Below are positions 17,036-24,041 of a stretch of 64,000 nt of DNA, piece by piece. The translations under genes were made by a program, and so were the position numbers. This DNA comes from Mucilaginibacter sp. OK283 (GTDB lineage: Bacteria; Bacteroidota; Bacteroidia; Sphingobacteriales; Sphingobacteriaceae). Positions within the stretch are counted from its first letter, which is position 1; every line of letters starts with the position of its first letter. Below the pieces are notes generated by a model. The model was not told where the DNA came from. It saw only the letters and a program-made list of their open reading frames with translations, and made no database searches. The stretch is from contig NZ_FODR01000003.1 of the NCBI RefSeq assembly GCF_900110415.1, forward strand, positions 496,001-560,000, given 5' to 3'.

Positions 17036-18217
17036 ATGAAAAAGCAGCGCAACTGGAGTGTTTTAATGGGCGCCGCCTTCCTGATGGCATCATCAGCTAT
17101 AGGGCCGGGGTTTTTAACGCAAACAGCTGTTTTTACCGCGCAGTTGGGTGCAAGTTTTGGTTTTGTGATATTGCTGTCGGTGGTGCTGGATGCTATTGCT
17201 CAACTCAACATCTGGCGTATTATTACCGTGGCCGGTAAACCCGCGCAGGATATTGCCAACCAGCTTTTGCCCGGCCTGGGTTATTTTATTTCGCTGCTGG
17301 TGTTTTTGGGTGGTATGGCGTTCAATATCGGCAATATAGCCGGGGCCGGGCTGGGCCTCAATGTGCTGTTTGGTGTGAGCGTAGGGCAGGGGGCTGTCAT
17401 GAGCGCCATTGTGGCCATTGGCATATTTATTTATAAAGAATCGGGCAAAGCGATGGATTTGTTTGCCAAATGCATGGGCTGCCTCAAAATAGCGCTGGCC
17501 TTATACGTTGCTTACATCAGCAACCCGCCGCTGGCCCAGGCGGCCATCAGGGCGGTGAATCCAACGCAGTTTAGCTTTACTGCGGTACTAACCATTGTTG
17601 GCGGCACTGTTGGCGGCTACATTACCTTTGCCGGAGCACACCGCCTGCTGGATGCAAAGATCACCGGGCAACAGAATTTGCCGGTGGTTAACCGGGGGGC
17701 TTTAAGCGCCATCGGGCTTGCATCGCTGATGCGGTTGTTGTTGTTTATAGCTGCTTTGGGTGTTATAACTGCAGGCGGCAAGCTCGATCCCGCTAATCCG
17801 GCGGCTTCCATATTTCAGCTGGCTGCGGGGCAGGTTGGTTATAAGCTTTTCGGGGTTATCATCTGGGCGGCCGGGATCTCTTCGGTGGTGGGCTCGGCTT
17901 ATACATCGGTTTCGTTTATCAGGAGTTTTAGTCCGCTGATATTGAAATGGAACCGCGAAATTATTATCGGTTTCATTATGATATCCTGCTGTATATTTTT
18001 GGCTATAGGCAAACCGGTGAAAATACTATTGGTAGTTGGGGCCATCAACGGCTTTATATTGCCAGTTGCCCTGGGCGTAATGCTGGTTGCGGCTTACTGG
18101 TCAAAAATCATCGCATCCTACAAACAGCCTTTATGGCTTACCGTTTTAGGCGTGCTGGTAGTTGGCACCATGACCTGGATGAGCATCGGGGCGATAGGGC
18201 AGATGTTGGGGTGGTGA
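17036..18217 (+). CDS. NRAMP-family-like transporter (YcsG type) without metal-ligand motifs
   Basis: Membrane protein of 393 residues with about 11 helices, similar to B. subtilis YcsG, which also sits beside ycsF/kipI/kipA. The TM1 segment reads IGPGFLTQTAVFTAQLGAS. In true NRAMP metal transporters the DPGN motif would follow GPGFL, and here it is missing. The TM6 region reads VGGTVGGYITFAGAHRLLD and has no MPH motif. Both metal-binding elements are therefore absent. Position at the end of the pxp operon suggests uptake of the pathway's substrate, 5-oxoproline or a related acid; this is inference. The stop codon lies inside a tandem heptamer repeat. Confidence 0.88.
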   Translation: MKKQRNWSVLMGAAFLMASSAIGPGFLTQTAVFTAQLGASFGFVILLSVVLDAIAQLNIWRIITVAGKPAQDIANQLLPGLGYFISLLVFLGGMAFNIGNIAGAGLGLNVLFGVSVGQGAVMSAIVAIGIFIYKESGKAMDLFAKCMGCLKIALALYVAYISNPPLAQAAIRAVNPTQFSFTAVLTIVGGTVGGYITFAGAHRLLDAKITGQQNLPVVNRGALSAIGLASLMRLLLFIAALGVITAGGKLDPANPAASIFQLAAGQVGYKLFGVIIWAAGISSVVGSAYTSVSFIRSFSPLILKWNREIIIGFIMISCCIFLAIGKPVKILLVVGAINGFILPVALGVMLVAAYWSKIIASYKQPLWLTVLGVLVVGTMTWMSIGAIGQMLGW

Positions 18218-18268
18218 GTAGTGAGTGGTGAGTGGTGAGTTGTGAGTTGTGAGTTGTGAGTTGTGAGT
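18214..18268. repeat. Tandem heptamer microsatellite (GTGAGTK, about 8 copies)
   Basis: Units GTGAGTA, GTGAGTG (two), GTGAGTT (four) and a partial GTGAGT run head to tail. The stop codon of the NRAMP-like gene (18215-18217) is inside the first unit. Copy-number change downstream of the stop would not alter the protein but could alter mRNA end structure. Confidence 0.9.
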
Positions 18269-18278
18269 GAGTCAGTTC

Positions 18279-18571
18279 GCTGTCCGATTCTCTGGTTTCG
18301 GATGATTATGCAGATAGTCTCCGACTATCGAATGATCAGGGAAAACGCATTTTGTTGGGTTAACATAACTTAACACATTTCAGATAAAATATTTATAAGT
18401 AATTGGTAATCAATATATTGTATTTTATCATGGTTAACACTAAACTGATAGCGCAATTTGGGCGCATCCACATATTTGTGCCTGTTGCTGACCAATACCA
18501 GTCCCTTTGGTACCTGTTGCCCGATTCTCTGGATGATTATGCCGATAGTCTGTGACTATCGAATGATAAGG
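18279..18571. repeat. Composite repeat: 160-bp element flanked by about 55-bp direct repeats
   Basis: A segment containing CCGATTCTCTGG, GATGATTATG and GACTATCGAATGAT (18279-18340) is repeated with small changes at 18519-18571. Between them, 18343-18500 matches 56493-56655 over most of its length (TTGGGTTAACATAACTTAAC, TATCATGGTTAACACTAAAC, GCGCAATTT). A partial copy of the flanking unit also appears at 23838-23880. No transposase is associated. Confidence 0.75.
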
Positions 18572-18654
18572 TGATGGATCGGCAATTGAAGCAACATGGA
18601 TTGCCTATTTTAAAAATTGGTCAAAAAAACTTATTTTTGATCAATTGATCATTA

Positions 18655-19311
18655 ATGAAAAACATCAAAGATGAACTACAAAATATCATTCTCGGAGATG
18701 AACCTGCTGGCCAGGCAAATAAACTCAAAAAAGCCCAATGTTTCCTTAGATCAGATGCGGCAGCAGGCTTCGCAGCTAAAAAACAGCAGTACGTCAAAAG
18801 TAAAGAAACAGCAAAACTCTTAACTTTCGCCGAAAGGGAGAATCTTTTCTATACTCCGCTAATCCTGCAAAGTGATTTTATCAGCGAAGGCGCCGAACAA
18901 AAAGTATACAGGCTTAATGGAACCCACGTTGTTAAAACCAATGCAGGTATCTTTTATGAAAGCTGGCTTGATTATTTCAATAGTCTAATTATTCACAATT
19001 ACTTTTTCCCAGCTACTGCATATACATTCCTCGGTTTCAAAATAATTAACGATGAGCTTAATGCAGTAGTTATGCAAGAGTTTATAGTTGCTTCCGAGCC
19101 AACAGACCTTACTGCCGTTAAAAACTTTTTAGAATTCAATAATTTTCGCAATAATCGCAATAACGATTATATCAACAATAAGCTGGGTTTAATTTTTGAA
19201 GATCTGCATGATGAAAATGTGCTCTCTTTCAATGGCGTCCTTTTCTTTATTGACACTATATTTTATTTAACACCAGAATTTTATTTAACACCAGGTTTTT
19301 ATATTTCCTGA
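18655..19311 (+). CDS. Polyvalent-type protein kinase domain protein
   Basis: Protein of 218 residues that I recognise as the putative polyvalent protein kinase domain (Kinase-PolyVal type) of Bacteroidota mobile regions. Support: SEGAEQKVYRLNGTHVVKTN (the nucleotide-binding strands with a likely ATP lysine), YESWLDYFNSLIIHNYFFP, and the catalytic-loop-like FEDLHDENVL followed by FFIDT in the place of the metal-binding DFG. No signal peptide or membrane segment. The last residues repeat (FYLTPE, FYLTPG) because of an 18-base tandem duplication at 19261-19296, so the C-terminus may be altered. It stands alone among repeats with no conjugation or phage genes beside it. Confidence 0.7.
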   Translation: MKNIKDELQNIILGDEPAGQANKLKKAQCFLRSDAAAGFAAKKQQYVKSKETAKLLTFAERENLFYTPLILQSDFISEGAEQKVYRLNGTHVVKTNAGIFYESWLDYFNSLIIHNYFFPATAYTFLGFKIINDELNAVVMQEFIVASEPTDLTAVKNFLEFNNFRNNRNNDYINNKLGLIFEDLHDENVLSFNGVLFFIDTIFYLTPEFYLTPGFYIS

Positions 19312-19362
19312 GTTCCTCCGCTGTCCGATTCTCCGACTTCGGATTTAGAATTTACAACACGT

Positions 19363-19560
19363 TCGCTTGAACGCGGGCTACGACTCACCCGGTCGAGGCT
19401 ACGCCCGACCACCCTCTCTTCACCTGCGGTGGAAAGATGGTTTTGTATGTAATTATTTTATAATCAGCCATTTAAAAATATATATTTCCACGCCCCTCTT
19501 TCCGGCGAAGCCGAAGAGAGGGTGGCGGGCGCAGCCTCGCCGGGTGAGTCTTCGCCGTCA
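19363..19560. repeat. MITE-like inverted-repeat element, copy 1
   Basis: A left arm (19381-19420, CGACTCACCCGGTCGAGGCT and onward to CCCTCTCTT) pairs with a right arm (19512-19550, GAAGAGAGGGTGG to GGGTGAGTC) around an AT-rich centre. A second member is at 62133-62309 with the same outer sequences, including the external TTGAACGC-type flank. It has no coding capacity. Confidence 0.8.
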
Positions 19561-19895
19561 CGCGATATGGATCATCGTCCCTTCATTGGAAGCATAAAAA
19601 CATTGGCAAACCAAATTTAAACAGCCTCTAATAATCCTGTAGTCGGAGAAACAGGCGTAATGGTTCGAAGTCCAGAGAATCGAACAGCGGGAGTATTAAG
19701 TCAACAGTACTAAGTCTTAAGTCAACAGTGTTTTTTGGGGCTTAGAGCTTAACACTTTGGGCTAAAGGCTATCCGTCAATGGGTAACTCACCTACTATTT
19801 ACCATTATTTACAAAGTTTACATTTTTATTTACAATCCAAATTCGTCGCCCCGCAAAATATCAAAGTAGGTTTGCTGAATCAATTTTAACAGGAT
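19561..19895. other. Gene-free stretch upstream of a secreted protein
   Basis: No gene is seen. It contains a short AAGT-rich repeat (19695-19735, GTATTAAGTCAACAGTACTA), an inverted match to the CGCTGTCCGATTCTC motif near 19665-19690, and AT-rich sequence. A perfect -7 box, TAGGTTTG at 19867-19874, lies 21 bases before the next ATG. Confidence 0.5.
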
Positions 19896-20447
19896 ATGAA
19901 AAATAAAAGAAATGTTTTGTACAGTATGGCTATCATGCTGGTTGGCGTAATTTATTTTCCCGCACAGGCTCAACAAAAAAACGGCACTCATCGCGCTGAT
20001 TTTTCTGGCGAATGGAAATCCAAAGAGTCGATAAGTATGGGTGGAAATATTGTTTGCACATATGATGAGGGTGATCGTATGCTATCTAAAACAATGAAAA
20101 TAACAGCGCAGGCAGATTTTATGACCATAGAGGTGCCAAACCCGTCTGCTGGCGCAGCGCCTGTTACAAGCCAGGAGAAACTGGCCTTCGACGGTAAAAC
20201 AAGCGAAATTAATCATGGCCGGGGAAGAGGAAAGAAGTTTACCGTAAAGTTGTCGGCTGATGGACAAACGATGACTGTTAACTCAATTGTATACCTGATG
20301 ATTGGTCAAAAACAAAAATTTGTTACCGTTATAGAGGTTTGGAAGTTGAGCAATGATGGCAAGTCTATTTCTGTTCAGACCAATGCAAAATCAACCATAT
20401 TCGACAGCGGGCGTTCCTGGAAGACCGTATTCGATAAAGCCGGTTAG
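19896..20447 (+). CDS. Secreted hypothetical protein
   Basis: Protein of 183 residues with a cleavable signal peptide (SMAIMLVGVIYFPAQAQQ). The mature part starts ADFSGEWKSKESISMGG and is beta-rich, with a later strand pair VNSIVYLMIGQKQKFV and VWKLSNDGKSISVQT. The FSGEW opening is typical of small Bacteroidota lipocalin-like or DUF-type secreted proteins, but I cannot name the family. A -7 box (TAGGTTTG, 19867-19874) and an AGGA six bases before the ATG support expression. Confidence 0.7.
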   Translation: MKNKRNVLYSMAIMLVGVIYFPAQAQQKNGTHRADFSGEWKSKESISMGGNIVCTYDEGDRMLSKTMKITAQADFMTIEVPNPSAGAAPVTSQEKLAFDGKTSEINHGRGRGKKFTVKLSADGQTMTVNSIVYLMIGQKQKFVTVIEVWKLSNDGKSISVQTNAKSTIFDSGRSWKTVFDKAG

Positions 20448-20469
20448 TATTCAAAAACTCCGATAGTTT

Positions 20470-20625
20470 TAGCGCAAGTCTTGTGCGTTTGGATGTGGGT
20501 GGCTGACTTGTGATATGGGGAACTTTTTTAGGACGAGACACTTCATAGAATCAAAACTTTCAGACTAAGAAAGTCACAAGTCCACCATCGCTCAATGTCC
20601 ACAACACAAGACTTGCGCCAAGGAG
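20470..20625. repeat. REP/MITE-like hairpin flanking the IS4 fragment
   Basis: GCGCAAGTCTTGTG near 20472 is matched in reverse by CACAAGACTTGCGC near 20608-20622. TGACTTGTGA is matched by TCACAAGTCC inside. The arms are about 45 bases with mismatches, and the spacer has no gene. Confidence 0.6.
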
Positions 20626-21548
20626 GGGTTACTTTTTTTGATGCCACCTACTTGCTACGAAGCCCCCTTTGCAGGTTGAAACAGGGCGTATACTTAGCAT
20701 GCGGGCCACAAGCCGGGGACGCTTGCGGCAGCGGAGCGCGAGAAGGGCAGCGTAAAAACAGCTTGCTGGAGCGGGGAGACTGGGTAAATATAGAGTTGAC
20801 CAAGGCTACTCAAAACGATCAAAGTCAGTCTAAAAAGACTTTGGATCGCATTGGCAAAGGTGAGCTGCATATTCGGGATCTTGGATTTGTTACTATGAAG
20901 TACCTTGTAAAGGTGATTAAGGAAGGGGCCTTTTTCTTAAACAGGCTGCATCCCCAGTGGAAACCAACTCAATGTGATAATGGCAAAAGAATAGATTGGA
21001 CATCGCTCTCTAAAAGAATGATCAATAGCAGAGAAAGCCATTTTGAAACTAATGTTAATATAGGAACCGGAGAAAATGCGTTTAGCTGCCGATTGGTAGC
21101 GGTTCCCGTTTCTGAACAGGTCTGGACAGAACGAATAAGAAAAGCACAGAAAAAACTTAAAAGCATGGGCTCTGAACTTTCAGACGAGTATAAAGCCCGT
21201 TGTCGTTTCAGCATATTCATAACCAATGTAGGTGAGCAACAGTTCAAAACAGCAGATGTGATCCAAGTGTACAGATTAAGGTGGCAAATTGAACTTGTAT
21301 TTAAATCATGGAAGTCGCTCCTCAGTATTCATAAAGTTAAGGCGGTTAAAAAGGAAAGGTTAGAATGCCAATTGATAGCTAAATTTATTTGGATACTATC
21401 AAATTGGAAAATATTTCGATGCATTAACTCCTTTATTCAAAAAACTTCAAAAAGGAATTACGCATGCTCAATGTTGAAATTCTTTAAACAAGCCCGGAGA
21501 TACAGCCAGGCTTTCAGAGTGGAGATTTCGCTCAATCTGACCATCTGA
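20595..21548 (+). pseudogene. IS4-family transposase fragment
   Basis: Homology to IS4-type DDE transposases starts near 20810 (ELTKATQNDQSQSKKTLDRI, GKGELHIRDLGFVTM) and covers the second D region and the Y-x2-R-x3-E-x6-K signature (YRLRWQIELVFKSWKS). The first catalytic aspartate region, about 100-150 residues, is missing. It is replaced by an unrelated GC-rich frame (ACGPQAGDACGSGAREG). The 3' end runs directly into IS21-like terminal repeats, so the C-terminus is also lost. The gene cannot encode an active transposase. Confidence 0.8.
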
Positions 21549-21962
21549 TTCCGGTTTAAAGTGACCACCTGTTCCTGGTTCAAACTGACCAGGGTATTCC
21601 GGATCAAACTGACCACCCTTTTTTGGTTTTATGCTTTAAACACTGATTGCCCCGTTTAAATGCTCTATACAGTTGCCGGTTGAACAGGTTTATGTGGAGC
21701 CTCATAAACATATACGAAGTTGCTCTGTAACGTCTATTAAAGCAATGAACGGCCATCGCCAGAAGGACATACCTGGTAATTATCCAATTTTCTAAGCTTC
21801 TAAAAATATAAAGAGAGATTACAGCTTGAGCGGCGGCAGGCCAAATGGAAATGGGTAAATAATTATCTTTGTTATGCTGCTAAAGCATAAGCTGCATTTC
21901 TTTGCCAGCAAAATAGGTGGTCAGTTTGCCACGGAACAGGGTGTAACATATTTCCGAAACAT
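21533..21962. mobile_element. Internally deleted IS21-like element
   Basis: At 21533-21625 four tandem units of about 23-24 bases begin with (A)CTGACCA or GTGACCA and contain TTCCGG or TTCCTGG. Such multiple end repeats are typical of IS21 termini. An inverted counterpart, AAACTGACCACCTATTTTGC, reads on the minus strand around 21910-21945. No istA or istB remains between them. The element interrupts the IS4 fragment on its left and the GAF-domain gene on its right. Confidence 0.5.
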
Positions 21963-23689
21963 CCAGCTTGACGAGCAAAGCTCTCAACCCTGTCAATGTC
22001 AGCTTTGGAGAAACTATTTGCGTGTGGACTTTCGGTATTAAAAACCCCAATAACCTCATCATTTACAATCAAAGGAATTACAAGTTCGCAATTTATCTCA
22101 ACGCCGGTAAAATTTTGATAGAGACTGGTTAAACCTGAAGCATCGTTCGCAAAATCTGGAATATAAACATAATCTTTTTTAGTAACGGCTAACCCGCTAA
22201 TGCTGTCGTTAATCTTGTAAGTTTGCCCCTTGAATGCTTTTAGCGAAGCCTCTGCAACGATGGTCAGTTCGTCCCGACTTTTATCCAATAATGCGATGTT
22301 GCCGATTTGATTTTTGGCCAGATTTAATGCTTTATCAAGTATGAATTCCAATATGTCTTCCAAATTCCTTTCCTTGCCAGTCATTAACATATCAATATGC
22401 ATCAGACCATTTAGTAATGATCTACTAAGTGAAAGTTCCTGCACAAGCTGAAAATTTTTAATTGCAGTGGTTGCTTGCGAAACCAAAGCGGACAGTAAAT
22501 TAATATCAGCTTGGCTAAAAAATCGTTCCTCGTCACTTTCAAACATATAAACCCCTATCGGCTCATCATCTATCAAGACTGGAAAAGATGCCGCGGATAA
22601 GACATTCTTATCGACATTAGTTGGGTTTTTCTTAGAAAGGAACGAACTGAACCTTTTGTAATCGGCTTTCTCCCCAATACGATTATTTACTTGCTTTTTC
22701 CTTTCTAATACAGCTTTGCCACTCATACCATCTAATATAGAATATTGATATCCGACTTGATTTGAGTAAGCGTCAGAAGTATATTTGATTATTAATGTCC
22801 CCTGATTTTGATCAAGGCTGGCGTAATAACCGAGTGGAATGTCAAGCATTGCAAGACACTCTTTTAAAATGGCTTCGAGTATGCTATTTGTCTTTAAATC
22901 AGCATCTTGGCCGCTTGTTAGGTCCTTGACATTTAATATCGTGGTCGAAAAAGAAAGCTTCCTCAACAATTTCTCCTCTTCCTTTCGTGCGGCATAACTT
23001 GTTGCCCGTATCAATGAAATTGATAGACAGACCAATATGCCAGTTTTCGCCACCAAGCCTATCGCAAAGCCTACATTGTCAATTTTCATTAAGATATTTG
23101 CAGCGTCGGGCTGTTCGCCCTGCAAAATCCATAGAAATTGGATAGACGCATACAGCAATGCGAAACCATACAGTATTTTTTTTCGGTGCAATTTCTGTGT
23201 GAAATTCTTGAAATATATCGCGAGTGTTACAAGTGCACCAAAATCAAATAGAGCTGCTGGAATATATCGTAAATGTATGAGTGGAACCAAATGGAGTGAT
23301 CCAGGGATTGATTTGGCGACACAAGCAATAATCCCTATGAGGTAAATCAACCAATTGGGTACCTTCTTCAGTTTATAAAGAAATCCTTTTTCAAAAGTAT
23401 CTTTAACTGCAAAAAGGAAGAACGACATGCACACAATGTCTAAAAAGGTTCTTGTAGGAACACTAATGATGGGATCGATTTTCAATTTTCTCATTAAAGC
23501 GTTCACGAAAAGATAACCAGCATTAATGCACCATCCTATACAGATAAGTTTAAAAGCTTTAAAGTTAAGACGGTAGGCTTGGAAGCTTTGTATAGCAAGA
23601 CAAAGGACAATCGGGATTTGAATAAGCGTTAAATAATAATTAAGCTTCGGGTCAAAGAGGATGGATTTTAGAAAAAATACTATTGACAT
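21872..23689 (-). CDS. Membrane protein with two GAF domains, 3'-truncated
   Basis: The N-terminal about 235 residues hold seven or so hydrophobic helices. Two GAF domains follow, about 260-415 (GMSGKAVLERKK, YMFESDEERFFSQADINLL) and about 430-575 (SISGLAVTKKDYVYIPD, VFNTESPHANSFSKADIDRV). The sequence typical of a GAF end (VESFARQAG) is followed by 29 residues (from CFGNMLHPVPWQ) encoded by the IS21-like end, so the natural 3' part has been lost. It may have carried a kinase, GGDEF or phosphatase output. What remains would be a membrane sensor without output. Its 5' end looks intact. Confidence 0.75.
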   Translation of the reverse strand: MSIVFFLKSILFDPKLNYYLTLIQIPIVLCLAIQSFQAYRLNFKAFKLICIGWCINAGYLFVNALMRKLKIDPIISVPTRTFLDIVCMSFFLFAVKDTFEKGFLYKLKKVPNWLIYLIGIIACVAKSIPGSLHLVPLIHLRYIPAALFDFGALVTLAIYFKNFTQKLHRKKILYGFALLYASIQFLWILQGEQPDAANILMKIDNVGFAIGLVAKTGILVCLSISLIRATSYAARKEEEKLLRKLSFSTTILNVKDLTSGQDADLKTNSILEAILKECLAMLDIPLGYYASLDQNQGTLIIKYTSDAYSNQVGYQYSILDGMSGKAVLERKKQVNNRIGEKADYKRFSSFLSKKNPTNVDKNVLSAASFPVLIDDEPIGVYMFESDEERFFSQADINLLSALVSQATTAIKNFQLVQELSLSRSLLNGLMHIDMLMTGKERNLEDILEFILDKALNLAKNQIGNIALLDKSRDELTIVAEASLKAFKGQTYKINDSISGLAVTKKDYVYIPDFANDASGLTSLYQNFTGVEINCELVIPLIVNDEVIGVFNTESPHANSFSKADIDRVESFARQAGCFGNMLHPVPWQTDHLFCWQRNAAYALAA

Positions 23690-24041
23690 TGGGATAGGTT
23701 GGGTTTATTAAAGTATTAATTTTCTGTTAATTATAAAAAATAAAATTCATATTTCCTAATACAGAAGATGACACGCCGCCCCACGAGATATTTTTATTCC
23801 GAGCTGATTGGGTAACAAAGATGTAATGGGTTTTAATCTGTCTAAAGTCGGAGACTTCGGATGACTATGCCGATAGTTAAAGACAGTGGTTTGAGAACTG
23901 AAGACCGAATAGAAGTTTTGGATTTAAAAGTTAATAAAGACAGGCTTTGCTTACCCCAAATTTGCTAATGACTAAATGAATCGCCAACTTGAGGCAGCGA
24001 TTTGCGACTTGTTGTAAAACAACCACAAAACAACCAACCAT
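23690..24041. other. Divergent intergenic region
   Basis: About 350 bases between the divergent GAF gene and the M1 peptidase gene. It contains a partial copy of the repeat flanking 18343-18500 (GGATGACTATGCCGATAGTT near 23858). It must also hold both promoters, but no perfect TAnnTTTG box was found. Confidence 0.4.

Noticed and set aside
18431..18558. 41-codon frame inside the 160-bp element (MVNTKLIAQFGRIHIFVPVA)
   Set aside because: The frame is broken in the second copy at 56579 onward, so the element is probably noncoding.
21600..21865. Minus-strand open frame of about 90 codons between the IS21-like ends
   Set aside because: No ATG-led start, no similarity recognised, and composition fits random reading of remnant DNA.
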